A program made the translations under genes and the position numbers. Shown here one piece after another: positions 1 through 10,481 of a stretch of DNA of 64,000 nucleotides. The stretch comes from Acidimicrobiaceae bacterium (GTDB lineage: Bacteria > Actinomycetota > Acidimicrobiia > Acidimicrobiales > Ilumatobacteraceae), in assembly GCA_016722025.1 (NCBI GenBank), contig JADKGZ010000008.1, positions 1-64,000 on the forward strand, written 5' to 3'. The first letter of the stretch is position 1; every line of letters begins with the position of its first letter. Below the pieces are notes generated by a model, which worked only from the letters and a program-made list of their open reading frames with translations, had not been told where the DNA came from and did not search any database.

Positions 1-2
1 CG

Positions 3-218
3 GCCATCAAGACCGCCTTCCACTTCGTCCCGCTCCACTCGGCGCCTGCCGCCCGCCGATGGGTGGGTGACCTGCACCTCCCGGTCACCGATGCGGTCAG
101 CGACGGGCTGGTGCGCCTGCCGCTCTACCCGGGGCTCTCCACCGATCAGGTCACGCGCGTGATCGAGGCGGCGTTGCGGTTCGAGATGCCGTCACCGTCG
201 GCTGCTGCGCGCGCCTGA
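3..218 (+). CDS. DegT/DnrJ/EryC1-type sugar aminotransferase, C-terminal fragment
   Basis: The reading frame is open from the left edge and ends at a TGA, giving the last 71 residues of a protein whose start is outside the window. The motifs FHFVPLH near the beginning and LPLYPGLS further on, followed by a helix reading VTRVIEAAL, match the C-terminal end of PLP-dependent sugar aminotransferases such as WecE (dTDP-4-oxo-6-deoxyglucose transaminase). The catalytic lysine region is not in the window. Enzymes of this family make amino sugars for surface glycans, which fits the glycosyltransferase genes downstream. The family is fairly certain; the exact substrate cannot be told. Confidence 0.72.
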   Translation, partial: AIKTAFHFVPLHSAPAARRWVGDLHLPVTDAVSDGLVRLPLYPGLSTDQVTRVIEAALRFEMPSPSAAARA

Positions 219-308
219 CCCACGGCATCGGCACGCCAAGCGGCTGGTCGCCGACAGCAACGTTGTAGGCTCCGCCGCACGCCCACCCGGCGAGTACCTC
301 ACGACAAC

Positions 309-1195
309 GTGTCCTACCTGAAAGCGCCGCCAACGTTGCGAATCCTCATCGTCACGCCGTCAATTCCGTATCCGCCCAACTGGGGCTTCGGAATTCGTGT
401 CTTTCAGATCGTCCGCCAGTTGTCGCAACGCCACAGCGTCTCGGTGCTCTGCTACGCCAACGAGGGCGACGACGACAAGGTCGCTGCGCTCGCCGAGGTG
501 TGCCGGAGCGGGCGAGCTGGCACCGCGCAGATGGCTGTGCGGTGACGTCCGACCGAGAGGGCGCGATCCTCGCCGGGTTCGAGCCGCACCAGCTCATCCA
601 CGTCGCACCCAACGGCGTCGACATCACCTTTTTCACGGGTGACGACGAGGCGGTCGACGACAACAGCATCGTGTTCACCGGTTTGCTGAGCTACCGGCCC
701 AACATCGATGCGGTCACGTTCTTCACCAAACAAGTCCTGCCCTTGATCGTTCGCCGCCGGCCGAACGTGGTCTTCTCCATCGTCGGTCTCGGCGCACCCA
801 GCGAGGTGACGCGTCTGGCGGGGCCCAACGTTCGATTCGTCGGAGAAGTACCCGACGTTCGGCCGGCCGTGCGTTCGGCGGGCGCCTTCGTGGTGCCGCT
901 CCGAATGGGCAGCGGCACACGTCTCAAGATCCTCGAGGGCCTGTCGATGGGAAAGGGCATGGTGTCGACGACGCTGGGGTGCGAAGGGATCGCGGTGCGC
1001 GACGGCCAGCACCTGCTCGTCGCCGACGACCCGGCCGCCTTCGCCGAGGCAGTGCTGTCGCTGCTCGACGACCGCCAGTTGGCGGCACGTCTCGGTCGCG
1101 AAGGCCGGGCGCTGGTGGAGCAGAGCTACAGCTGGCTGTCGATCGTCGACGGCCTTGAGCGCTTTCACGAACGGGTGCTCGACGCACGTCGCTGA
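309..1195 (+). pseudogene. Family-4 glycosyltransferase, broken by an internal deletion
   Basis: The first 65 or so codons from GTG 309 give a typical N-terminal Rossmann start (LRILIVTPSIPYPPN). From about base 500 a second frame continues with SWHRADGCAVTSDREG and a complete C-terminal GT4 nucleotide-sugar domain (PNGVDITFF, GSGTRLKILEGLSMGK). The stretch that normally separates these parts, roughly 90-100 residues, is missing and the two halves are out of frame. Family members are about 390-400 residues; only about 295 codons remain. This is either a real internal deletion or a collapsed assembly. The intact enzyme would add a sugar during surface glycan synthesis, in line with the aminotransferase just upstream. 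Confidence 0.7.
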
Positions 1196-1230
1196 CCAAC
1201 GAACGATGTCTCAGCCGCTTCTCCAGTGGT

Positions 1231-2045
1231 TCAGGTGCTGATGCGGATGTTGTCCCAGTGCCAGGTGAAGGGGTCGGTGACGTATTGGGTGTCGTTCTCG
1301 TAGGCCTTCATCGGGTTGTAGCTGTCGTCTTGGATGATGAACACGCGTGGTCCGGCGGGGAAGCGGCCGGGGCCGGTGACGCTGTCGACGACGCCGCCGG
1401 GTCGGGCTTGGGTGCGCGTGACGGTGCCGTTGCCGTTGTCCTTGACGCAGATCGTGTAGCGGGTGGCTTTGTCGGTGGAGCCGTGCAGCGCCGAGGAGTA
1501 GTCGTCGAAGGTCGGTGATTGGCCGTTGAAGTAGTGCACGGTGTTGCGCAGGTTGTTGAACAAGAAGTCGTCACCGGCGAGATGCAACGAGGTGGATCCG
1601 CCGTTGTCGTTGAAGTCGGGGTTGATGTAGTTGATGCCGCCGCCGTTGGCCTGGTAGCGGGCGGCGGAGACCACGATCAGTTGGGTCCATTTGCGGGCGC
1701 CGAGATCGGTGATGTTCTGGTCCCAGCAGGCTTGGGTGGCGGTGGCGGGGAACACGCGTGCGCTGACGCCGTCGTCGGCTTTGGGTGAGAACGACATTGT
1801 CACGTAGCCAACGGTGTTGATGCCGGTCATGAAGTGGCCTTTGGCGGCGTCGCCGCCGGGTGCGCAGTACCAGAAGTGAGTGGAGATCTGGTAGTCCTCG
1901 AGCAGTGCGCGTGGTGGCGGGGCTGCCGCAGGCGTGGTCGTGGTCGCCGTTGAACGATTGCATCTCGTTGCCGTTGGAGATGTTCTCACCAAAGGAGATG
2001 ACCTTCACCAACCGGTCCAAGCCCGACGCCGACGAAGCTCCGACA
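1231..2045 (-). repeat. Lectin-like module DNA repeat, copy 1
   Basis: This segment of about 0.82 kb is nearly identical to 8326-9203 (same orientation) and to the reverse complement of 12524-13398. The similarity starts exactly at the stop codon and runs to the linker, so only the C-terminal module is duplicated. A block coding for GGSTSLHLAGDD differs from GGDADIHLAGDD in copies 2 and 3. Recombination between copies 1 and 2 would delete about 7 kb. Confidence 0.9.
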
Positions 2046-2059
2046 CAACACACCTGCCC

Positions 2060-2275
2060 GGACCCCGGGCACGGTGGGCGCCACCGTGGTGGTGGTCTGC
2101 CCTGTCGTCGGCGCGGTGGTGGTCGTGATCGCGGTGGAGGTCGTCACCGCAGTGGTCGTGGTGGGTCGAGTCGTGGTGGTGGGCATCGCGGTCGTCGTGG
2201 TCGGCCGCGTGGTGGTGGTCGGCACCGCGGTCGTTGTCACAGCGGTCGTCGTGGTGGAGGGAACGGTGGTGCCGG
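2060..2275 (-). repeat. Thr-rich linker coded by degenerate GTGGT/GGTCG repeats
   Basis: On the plus strand the stretch is an irregular series of GTGGTGGTC-like units. Read on the minus strand it codes Thr runs broken by Ala, Val, Pro and Arg (TTTTRP, TTTTAMP). This is a flexible, probably O-glycosylated linker between the beta-sandwich and the lectin-like module, of the kind seen in modular secreted actinobacterial enzymes. Spacing is not constant, so it is not a CRISPR or a simple tandem array. Confidence 0.75.
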
Positions 2276-2824
2276 GCAGCTTGACCGTGAATCGACCGGC
2301 GCTCTGGTTCCAGTGCTGCAGCACGTTCGACCCCGGTTGGTACAGCCCCACTCTGATGGAGTAGCGACCGAGTGCTGCCCCAGCGGGCACCGGCCAGGCG
2401 ATGTCGAACGTCAGTGGCTTGTTCTTCCAGAACCACTGGTAGTTCCAGGACTTCTGGAACACCATCGTTGACGGAGAATGGATCTGCACGTTGACCAGAC
2501 CATGTCGCGAAGAAGCCGAAGTGATGGTCACCTTCAGCATGGCGGTCTGGCCCGGTTGCACCGTCCCGGACACGACGACGGCCGACGACGTCCAGCCACC
2601 GTCGGTCACGCTGTCGGGGAGCAGACCGAGGCTGTTACCTCCGACGAGCACCGAACCGAGAGCATGGCCACCGCCAGCAAGCTGGCGACTGGCAGCGCTC
2701 TCGACCTGCGGTGCGGAGGGCCAGAAGGACGGGAGATGGAAGGCAGCGGCATCACTAGGAATCGGCAGCCGGCGAGCCCGACATGAGCAGAACTTCCGAT
2801 TGCGACGCGACCGGATCGGTTCGG

Positions 2825-3496
2825 TCAGTTCAGCCACTCCTCGATCTCGGGCACAACCCAGTACGGCTGGTGATCGGTGAAGATGCTCGGCTGAGGTTCG
2901 ATGCCGAGCCATGCCGCGTAGGCATCGATGCCGATGGAGGTGCCGCCCTCGCAGGTCCAGTCGATCGCGGAGCAGTCGGCACCCGCCGGTGCAACGCTCT
3001 CCAGCGCCCTCGTCCAGTACAGCGCAGCGACGGCCGATGCCGACGGCGCGCACTCGGCAACACCCGAATCGGTGACCGGATCGTCGATCACGACCCCGAC
3101 CAGGGTGCCGCTCAGCGTCTCCCCCGCGCAGTACAGCTTCGCGGCGAACGAGGCACCGTTCGAGAACCCAGCGACGACCACCTCAGCGCACTGCGTCGCC
3201 GCCACAGCCTGGGCGAGGACCTCCACAGCCGACGCATAGTCATCCTCCGGGAAGTACAACCATTGCCGCCCACCCCACCCGTCGGCGTTGCCATCGGGAG
3301 AAAGGGTGGCGATGCCTGCGTCGACCGTGGGGCTGCCCCCTTGGCCGCCCTTGCCATGGAGACGGACGACACAACGATCGGCGACCACACCGCCGGGGGA
3401 TGTGACCGGCGCGCCCTCGTCGGCGTCAGAACAGCCACCGATCGACGCGCTCAGCAAACCGAGCGATGCGGCGGCACGACGGACATGGGGCTTCAC
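2825..3496 (-). CDS. Secreted lipoprotein with alpha/beta-hydrolase fold
   Basis: The 223-residue protein starts at GTG 3496 (GTG 3499 is also possible). It has a short hydrophobic stretch ending in the lipobox-like SIGGC (Cys22), so it is probably a lipid-anchored exported protein. The RLHGKGG motif (residues 45-51) fits an oxyanion-hole strand, and GFSNG (110-114, Ser112) is a G-x-S-x-G nucleophile elbow. A His in TDHQPYW near the C-terminus could complete the triad. The substrate is unknown; relatives act as esterases or polysaccharide-associated hydrolases. It diverges from the lipoprotein gene at 3585. Confidence 0.6.
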   Translation of the reverse strand: MKPHVRRAAASLGLLSASIGGCSDADEGAPVTSPGGVVADRCVVRLHGKGGQGGSPTVDAGIATLSPDGNADGWGGRQWLYFPEDDYASAVEVLAQAVAATQCAEVVVAGFSNGASFAAKLYCAGETLSGTLVGVVIDDPVTDSGVAECAPSASAVAALYWTRALESVAPAGADCSAIDWTCEGGTSIGIDAYAAWLGIEPQPSIFTDHQPYWVVPEIEEWLN

Positions 3497-3584
3497 CACG
3501 CGAACAGTACCCCAGCGACCGCGAGCCCTGCCGGGCGGCAGCCGATCGACTCCGGTACGCTCCGTTGCCGCGAAGGGAGGGCTC

Positions 3585-4202
3585 ATGGCGAAGTCGAGCG
3601 TTGTTCTCGTCCTGATGCTCCTCTCAGGCGCATGTGATGCGAATGACCAACGCACGTCGGGTGCCACCGTGCCGGGCACGACCGTGGCCAGTGCAGCGTT
3701 GCCCGTCTGCGGCGACGACGAGCATCTGGTCGTCGACGGCGTCAACCCCGCGGTGTGCGCCGGGCACGAGAGCGAGCCGACAGGTCCGACCGTGTCACTC
3801 GACCCCGATGATTCGGCCATCCAGCTCGCACTCGACCTGGTCGACGAACCACGCGTGTTCGCCGACATCATCATCGGCACGTCGAGCAAGATCGTTGCTG
3901 TCGACGACGTGCGCTTCAAGCTCGACGACAGCGATGCGCAGGGCGCCACCATCACGGTGGCGGTCACTTCGTCGGCAACTACCGACACCGAACGCGACAA
4001 CGTGGCCTGGGCCGTGTCGTTTGCCGTGGCCGACTTCTGGGGCCCGCGGGGCGGGTTTCGCAACGAAGCCGGCGAAGTCCGTACCGCGATGACGCTCGTC
4101 GTCGACTCGATCCGCTACATCGCATCGATGGAGCTGATGATTCGCCTCTTCGACTTCACCGTCACGAAGCCGGAGTTCCTGCAGGCCACTCGGCAGCCGT
4201 GA
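3585..4202 (+). CDS. Hypothetical lipoprotein
   Basis: The 205-residue protein is preceded by a strong ribosome binding site (AGGGAGG, 4 bases before ATG), which supports this start. Residues 1-16 are a hydrophobic signal with LSGAC at the end, so Cys17 would be lipidated. The mature part is acidic (LDPDDSAIQLALDLVDEP and FKLDDSDAQGA) and I recognise no domain. It stands divergent to the hydrolase lipoprotein with an 88-base shared upstream region. Function unknown. Confidence 0.65.
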   Translation: MAKSSVVLVLMLLSGACDANDQRTSGATVPGTTVASAALPVCGDDEHLVVDGVNPAVCAGHESEPTGPTVSLDPDDSAIQLALDLVDEPRVFADIIIGTSSKIVAVDDVRFKLDDSDAQGATITVAVTSSATTDTERDNVAWAVSFAVADFWGPRGGFRNEAGEVRTAMTLVVDSIRYIASMELMIRLFDFTVTKPEFLQATRQP

Positions 4203-4220
4203 GCCTTCCCACGGTTCGGC

Positions 4221-5321
4221 TCACACCCCCGCCTCGCCCAGGTGATGGGCAACGCGCGTGCGAAGCAGTGCCACGTACACAAGGATGTCGGCGTGCTCGA
4301 CCACCCAGGTGCGCGCTGCCGCGCCAAGGGCGGCAGCGACAGCCGGTTCGCCGAGCAGCTCGAGCAGCGTGGCCCGCAGAGCAGCGACATCGCCGACGGG
4401 AACGTACCGGCCGGTCACGCCATCAGTGATCACGTCGGTCTGCCCAGTCGTTCGGGTGCAGATGATGGGCTTGGCCATCGCCATCGACTCGAGCAGCGTC
4501 GTGACGCCGGCCTGGAAGTCGACCTCCTGCAGTGGCATCACCACCAGTGACGCTCTCGCGTACAGCTCACGCAGCTGATGAAGGTCGAGCCGCACGACCT
4601 CGACGTTGGGTGGCAGATCGACGCTGGCCAGTTCGCTCTTGCGCTTCGACCACGGGCTGGCGGCAGCGAGCACCACCCGCACGTCGAGCCCACGAACAGC
4701 CTCCACCAGTGTTGGGTAATCACGGAACTCCAGCCCTGCCGAGCACACCAGCCGCACAGGATCGGCGCCGGCAGCGGAGCCAGGCGCGAAGAACTCGGTA
4801 TCGACCATGAATGGAACGAGTGTCACTCGTGGTGACGGCATCCGCAGCGACTCGATGGCGAAGTCTCGCTGAGCCGACGAGTACACGATCATCTCGTCGA
4901 TTCGCCGTCGCAGCCGCAGCAGCCGGAAGAGCACCGCCTTCTTCGGAACCGAGAGGATGTGGACGATCATCAGGTGGCGAGCTCGTCGCCGACCCGAGAC
5001 CATGGTGAACGCCGCGTAGGGCAGGCCGACCTGCTCGCCGTCGGTCATGATGACGTCGTAGGAGTGCCGGAGCGTGAAGCAGCACCACGCCAGCGCGATG
5101 TTCTTGCCGAGCACTCGTTCGATGAGCCTGCCGGTGCGCCCGAGTCGTCGAGCTGCCTCGGCGTAGTCCACGAGATCGGCCTCGAAGGCCTTGGCCATCT
5201 CTACGTAGTCGACGCGCGGTCGCGAACCGCTGGCCACGGCATCGGCAAGGCCCTGGGGAACGACACCAGACACCGTGAGCAGCACTCGCCGGCGGGCGCT
5301 GCCGACTGCGGGCTCGGTCAC
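4221..5321 (-). CDS. Family-4 glycosyltransferase
   Basis: The 366-residue protein starts at GTG 5321. The N-terminal half is divergent; the C-terminal half shows the GT4 pattern: VTLVPFMVDTEFF, then LHQLRELYARASLVVMPLQE, then GVTTLLESMAMAKPIICT with the conserved Glu that contacts the nucleotide sugar. Its first four bases (GTGA) overlap the stop of the upstream glycosyltransferase gene, so the two are translated together. It probably acts on the cytoplasmic face of the membrane in surface glycan assembly. Donor and acceptor cannot be deduced. Confidence 0.8.
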   Translation of the reverse strand: MTEPAVGSARRRVLLTVSGVVPQGLADAVASGSRPRVDYVEMAKAFEADLVDYAEAARRLGRTGRLIERVLGKNIALAWCCFTLRHSYDVIMTDGEQVGLPYAAFTMVSGRRRARHLMIVHILSVPKKAVLFRLLRLRRRIDEMIVYSSAQRDFAIESLRMPSPRVTLVPFMVDTEFFAPGSAAGADPVRLVCSAGLEFRDYPTLVEAVRGLDVRVVLAAASPWSKRKSELASVDLPPNVEVVRLDLHQLRELYARASLVVMPLQEVDFQAGVTTLLESMAMAKPIICTRTTGQTDVITDGVTGRYVPVGDVAALRATLLELLGEPAVAAALGAAARTWVVEHADILVYVALLRTRVAHHLGEAGV

Positions 5322-6557
5322 GTCGAGGCGCCCCGCGAGGCGGCCTCGACGAGGATCTCACCGAGTCGCATCGCATTTGCCCGAGCATCGAACCGTGAGC
5401 GCACGAGCTCCTGGGCGGCGCTGCCGAGCCGTTCCCGCAGCTCGGGCTCGGTGAGCACTCGTCGAAGCGCCATCTCGAGCGCATCGACATCGCCGGGCTC
5501 GACCAGGAGACCGGTGCGTTCGTGCACCACGATCTCGCGAATGGCACCGACATCGGTGGAGATGACGGCCAAACCGACGACACCCGCTTCGCAGAGCACC
5601 ATCGGCAAGCAGTCGCCCAGGGGTGGGCAGACAGAAGACGTGCGACGAGTGGTACAGCGCTCTCAGCTCCGGGCTGTTGGGCTTCATGTCGTCGTGCACG
5701 ATCACGCCGGGTTCGGGGTCGACGCGACCTGTCGTGACGAGGTGCACCTCGAACGGCGGCACCGATGCGTCGGTGCGCAAGCGGCGGGCGGCTTCCATCA
5801 ACGCCGGCGCGCCCTTGCGATGCAGGTCGCCGCCGACGAAGAGCACGCGTAGAACGCTGTCGTCGAGCCCCGCGTCGTCGAGCCCAGCATCGTGGGACCC
5901 CGCGTCGTTGCGCTCCCACAGCTCGATGTTCACTCCCGGGCCGACCACGGTGATGTTCGCCGGGTCGAGGCCGTAGTCGCTGACCAAGCTGTCGCTGACC
6001 CACTGCGACCAGACCACGATGTGCTGCGCGCGCTCGAAGCACCACTTCGCCGCTCGCTTCTTGTAGCGCTCGACCAAGAAGTTCGACCGGTCGTGCGAGT
6101 AGTGAACCCCGAGCCGGTCGAACTGCTCCGAGGTGGCATCGAGCGACAGCACCGTAGGGATCCTGCGCATCCAGCGACCGAGCAGCAGCGCCGGCACGTG
6201 CGTGTGCACGAACATCACGTCGATGCCGCTGTGTCGCCACTGAGCACGGACGGCACGGCGCGCGCGGAGACCCGATCGGGCGGTCCAGTTCGAGTAGCCG
6301 GGAACACGCGCCGCCCACTTCGGCATGTCGTACGTCACGAGGATGAACGTCGGGTCGATCAATGGGTGACCGGCAAGGACCGCTTGCAGGTTCTGGCCAT
6401 AGGTGACATGGCCGAGCGTCTGCTCGACGACGAGCGCGGCGTGCAGACGACTCCCCGGGGGCCGGTGGGCTCTCGATTTCGCCATCAAGTCGTGCAAGCT
6501 CTCCGTGTGCTGGGCCGAACGAACTGGTACAGACTCCTCGCCAGAAGGGCCGATCAT
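5318..6557 (-). CDS. Family-4 glycosyltransferase, one frameshift near 5618
   Basis: Two frames join into one GT4 protein of about 412 residues. The N-terminal part reads ALVVEQTLGHVTYGQNL and FVHTHVPALLLGRWMRR. The middle carries ITVVGPGVNIELW and VLFVGGDLHRKGAPAL, the phosphate-binding and donor motifs. The end reads PMVLCEAGVVGLAVISTDVG. The break lies in CCCTGGGCGAC (minus strand), where dropping one G restores the expected FCLPTPGDCLPMVLCEA. The total length is 3n+1, as expected for a one-base insertion. Start choice is uncertain: ATG 6557, or ATG 6485 which begins MAKSRAHRPPGS. A Gly/Asp-rich DAGSHDAGLDDAGLDD insert sits before the donor domain. Confidence 0.72.
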
Positions 6558-6718
6558 ACATCGCGCTCGAAGCGGTTGGCCTCACTGTTCATCGCATCCG
6601 TGCGGCTGGCACACGCACGATCATCGCGACGAGCCCGTTGTGCCGTGGCGCTGCCGGCGAGTGGCGCTTGCGGCCACCGCCGGGCCACCGCGGAACCAGA
6701 CCGGTAGCATCGCCCGCC

Positions 6719-8311
6719 ATGGGACGACGAACGACCGCTGGCCGGCGAGCCGTACTCGGCGCATGTGTGATCGCGGTCGTCACGATCGCCTCCTGCTCGA
6801 CCAACGACGACGCAGGGGCGCCCGCGGTCACCAGCGGCGCCCCCGACGGCACCATCGTCGTCGATGTGGCCGGCACCTCGATCCCGTTCGATCATCGGCT
6901 GCTGGGCACCAACGCTCCGGCCTGGATCTCCCCCACTCAGCTGACCGATCCCTCGTTTCACGAGAAGCTGATCGACATGGGCACCAGCGTGCTGCGAATG
7001 CCCGGCGGCAGCTGGAGCAACGCCTACGACTGGCTGGCATGCGAGACCGACACCGGGTGCGAGTGGCACTGGGCAGCACGCCCGTCCGACTTCGCCGAAC
7101 TGCTCGCCGGCACCGGCGGAGGGCATGTGGACCGTGCGCATCAACGGCACCGCCGAGGAAGCCGCTTCCCTCGTCGCCTTCTTCAACGGTGAGGTCGGCG
7201 ACGACACGGTCATCGGCGTCGACCGAGAGGGTGAGGATTGGGGCACCGTGGGCAAGTGGGCGGCGCTGCGAGCCGCCAATGGTCACCCCGACCCGGTGAG
7301 GTGGCGCTGTGGAAGTGGGGAACGAGGTGTTCGGCGCGCCGCCCCGAGGCCGGCCCCGAGTGCGCATCCTTCGGATGGGAAGATGTGTGGACCTGCGATG
7401 GCAACGAGTACGTGCTCGGCAACGACGACCACGACGGATTCCTCCGCTTCCGCGAGGAGATGCTGGCCGTCGACCCGACCATCGAGGTCGGCGCGGTCGG
7501 AATCGGTGGCGACCAGGGTGAGTGGAGCGCCTTCGGCGACAAGGTGATCGAGTCGACAGCGGGGAAGATCGACTTCTACGTCGTGCACGACTACGGCTTC
7601 AACAGTGCCGCCCCCAGCGAGGAAGTGCTCGATCGCCCATCTCGGGATTGGCCGACGACCCTCGACGACGCCCGCGAGGCGCTCGCCGCCGCCAACCCTG
7701 CAAACACCGTGCCGATCGCCATCACCGAATACAACATGTTCTCGTTCTACGACGGTGACACCGATGGCATGATGGCCGAGGCGATCAGTGCCTTCTACAT
7801 CGCCGACACCATTGGTCAGATGGCGTTGAACGGCGCTTCGATGGCCAACCTGTGGAACCTGCTCAACGGCGAGTCGTCCTCCGGGAGCGACTACGGCGTG
7901 TTCGACGCGATCACAGGAGCCACCAATCCCACGTTCTTCGCGATCGCGATGTGGAGCCGCTTCGGCGACGAACTGCTGCTCACTCGCATCGGCGACGACC
8001 TCGCCGACCTGCACGCCTATGCCGGGCGGGCCGCCGACGGCAACCTGACGTTGCTGGTGCTCAACCCGACGGACCAGCCAATGACGTCGGCCATCCAGCT
8101 CGACGGTGTGAGCGGGCCCCTCACGGGTACCGCCGACGTGATGAGCGCCCCATCGCTCGACGCACGCGAGGTTGCCTTCAATGGCACGGTGCTCACGTCG
8201 ACCGACCTCTTCGCGACCACCCCCACCAACATCGGCGAGGTTGCCGCCGGACGGTTCTCGTTCACCTTCGAGCCGTACTCCATCACGCTGGTGTCACTGG
8301 CATCGGGCTGA
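6719..8311 (+). CDS. Secreted clan-A glycoside hydrolase (GH39/51/79-like), several frameshifts at 7120-7345
   Basis: From ATG 6719 the protein has a lipoprotein-like signal (GACVIAVVTIASC) and then a TIM-barrel enzyme: GTSVLRMPGGSWSN, MWTVRINGT, the acid/base motif VGNEVFG, VHDYGFNS, and the nucleophile motif ITEYN. A C-terminal beta-domain follows (TLLVLNPTDQP, PYSITLVSL). VGNE plus TEYN is the usual Glu pair of clan GH-A retaining enzymes. Between 7120 and 7345 the sequence changes frame three to four times, mostly at G or C runs, yet the conserved residues are present in the right order. The intact gene probably encodes an exported hydrolase of about 530 residues that trims polysaccharide. 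Confidence 0.65.
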
Positions 8312-8325
8312 GGTGGTGGGTTCGA

Positions 8326-9203
8326 CCGTCGAGGGCCGTTGTTGTCAGGTGCTGATGCGGATGTTGTCCCAGTGCCAGGTGAAGGGGTCGGTGACGTGAC
8401 TTGTGTCGTTCTCGTAGGCCTTCATCGGGTTGTAGCTGTCGTCTTGGATGATGAACACGCGTGGTCCGGCGGGGAAGCGGCCGGGGCCGGTGACGCTGTC
8501 GACGGTGCCGCCGGGTCGGGCTTGGGTGCGCGTGACGGTGCCGTTGCCGTTGTCCTTGACGCAGATCGTGTAGCGGGTGGCTTTGTCGGTGGAGCCGTGC
8601 AAGGCGCTGGAGTAGTCGTCGAACGTCGGTGATTGGCCGTTGAAGTAGTGCACGGTGTTGCGCAGGTTGTTGAACAAGAAGTCGTCACCGGCGAGGTGGA
8701 TGTCGGCGTCGCCGCCGTTGTCGTTGAAGTCGGGGTTGATGTAGTTGATGCCGCCGCCGTTGGCCTTGTAGCGGGCGGCGGAGATGACGACCAGTTGGGT
8801 CCATTTGCGGGCGCCGAGATCGGTGATGTTCTGGTCCCAGCATGCTTGGGTGGCGGTGGCGGGGAACACGTGCGCTGACGCCGTCGTCGGCTTTGGGTGA
8901 GAACGACATTGTCACGTAGCCAACGGTGTTGATGCCGGTCATGAAGTGGCCTTTGGCGGCGTCGCCGCCGGGTGCGCAGTACCAGAAGTGAGTGGAGATC
9001 TGGTAGTCCTCGAGCAGTGCGCGTGTGGTGGCGGGGCTGCCGCAGGCGTGGTCGTGGTCGCCGTTGAACGATTGCATCTCGTTGCCGTTGGAGATGTTCT
9101 CACCAAAGGAGATGACCTTCACCAACCGGTCCAAGCCCGACGCCGACGAGAAGCTCTCCGACCACAACACCTCACCAGACGCCGGCAACGACGCCGGCGG
9201 CGT
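8326..9203 (-). repeat. Lectin-like module DNA repeat, copy 2
   Basis: This is the longest-matching copy. It shares with copy 3 not only the coding module but also the bases beyond the stop (CCGTCGAGGGCCGTTGTTG) and the Pro/Ala-Ser-Leu linker end. Copies 2 and 3 are in inverted orientation 3.3 kb apart, so recombination would invert the segment between them. It differs from copy 1 by a missing GC dinucleotide near 8869. Confidence 0.92.
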
Positions 9204-10481
9204 GGCCGGCGGGGTGGGCGGCGGCACAGCCGGAGTGGGAGCGGGGGTCACCGAGCCGATGCCGGAAGGCCCGACGCGCTCTGGACCGTCGGTGGTCCAC
9301 CCGATGGCGTCGACAACGAGGTTGGTGCGTGTGCCATTGGTGGAGGTGTAGCGCAAGCAGGTCGTGCCGGCGTCTTGCGACAGCTTGACGAGCGCGAGGT
9401 TCGACCGCATCGTGTTCGGCCAGGTGTTGAGCGTGGACGCGGTGGGGAACGGCTGGTCGCACGGCCACATCGTGACGAAACCCTCGGAAGCGGGGTCGGC
9501 GGCGGTGACCGTGATCCATGCGGAGTCGGCGTCGTTGGGCACTCCGCCACGCCCGGCGACGCGCAGAGTGAGCGTGGCACCCGAGGCTGCCATGCCGGCG
9601 GGCCACTGGGAGAGGATGCGGGTGTCGAGCAGGCGTGTCGGTGCCTGCACGTCGAGTTGGCCGTTACCTGCCGACCACCCATAGGTATCGACGATCAACG
9701 ACGTGCGCACGCTGGCTCGGATGCACACATCGCCTCCGGCCAGTTCGACGAGGGTGAGGTTGGCGACCGCCTCGCCGGCAGCGAAGGTGACGGTGGAGCC
9801 GTTGGTCGGCTGGCCACACGGATACGCGACCAACCAACCGGCAGCGGAAGGGCTGTCGACGGTGAGGTTCAAGGCGACCACACGAGCCCCGGCATCGATG
9901 CCCGGCTTGCCGGCAACCGACAGCCGCCGCTCTTGGCCGGCCACGAGTGGCGTGTTCGACGTGCGCGTGTCGAGGATTCGATTCGGCAACGACCCGTTGA
10001 AGTCCTGGCCACCGACGAACCAGCCGGTGAGATCTGCAATCAAGTGCACCGGGGTGCTGGTGAGCAGGCACACGCCCCCGGAGCCCAGCTTCGAGATGAC
10101 GGCGTTGGCCACGGTTCGAGCGCGAGCGAAGTTGAGCACCGACGTGGCGGGCACCTGCTCGTCACACGGCCAGGCCTTCACCCAACCGCCGTTGCCGGCC
10201 CCAGTAGCAGTGAGGTTGAGCACGACAGAGGCTGCGCCAGCAGCCGCCGCCGCAGGAACCGCCAGCCGGATGACCTTGCCAGGGGCCAACATCTCGGTGG
10301 GGGCACCGAGACCGGTGCGAGTGTCCAAGACCCGAGTCGGCTGCATGGCAGTGACTTCTTGAGGTCGCGGCACCGAGGCGGGACGAACGGGCGCAGCCAC
10401 GGTCGACCCGGCGACACCGGGTGTGAGAGCGACTGCCGCCACGAGGATCACGGGGGCAAGGGTGCGTATCCGAGTCAGCAT
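8345..10481 (-). CDS. Secreted protein with three L-D-T-R repeat domains and the lectin-like module (copy 2), one frameshift near 8869
   Basis: ATG 10481 begins a signal peptide (LAPVILVAAVALTPGVAG). Three repeat domains of about 110 residues follow, each starting with P-x-R-(V/I/L)-L-D-T-R, carrying a WPC or YPC cysteine and ending in a DLTGW/DTYGW/DAIGW strand. Such domains occur as cell-surface beta repeats in actinobacterial exported proteins. A Pro-rich linker (TPAPTPAVPPPTPPATPP) leads to the lectin-like module. A missing GC in AACACGCGTGCG breaks the frame at 8869; adding 2 nt gives exactly 713 codons, so the intact protein is about 712 residues. The role is probably glycan or cell-surface adhesion. 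Confidence 0.68.

Larger units (their letters stand above)
1231..2752 (-). pseudogene. Secreted protein: beta-sandwich domain, Thr-rich linker, lectin-like module (copy 1), frameshifted
   Basis: The protein is spread over at least three frames. From ATG 2752 a signal-peptide-like stretch (RALPVASLLAVAMLSV) is followed, after a shift near 2655, by a beta-sandwich domain with WNYQWFWKNKP and ALGRYSIRVGLYQPG. A long linker of TTTT, TTA and RPTTTT units spans about 2060-2275. The C-terminal module of about 265 residues (FWYCAPGG, DQNITDLGARKWTQL, ending WHWDNIRIST) is nearly identical to two other copies in the window. Compared with copy 2 it lacks 2 nt near 1915 and several nt near 2030-2040. 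The protein is probably exported and glycan-binding. Whether the gene is really dead or only miscalled is open. Confidence 0.6.

Noticed and set aside
2060..2275. Repeated GTGGTC/GTGGTG pattern that first looked like a tandem or CRISPR-like array
   Set aside because: Unit lengths are irregular, there are no unique spacers, and it reads as a Thr-rich linker in frame with the beta-sandwich domain.
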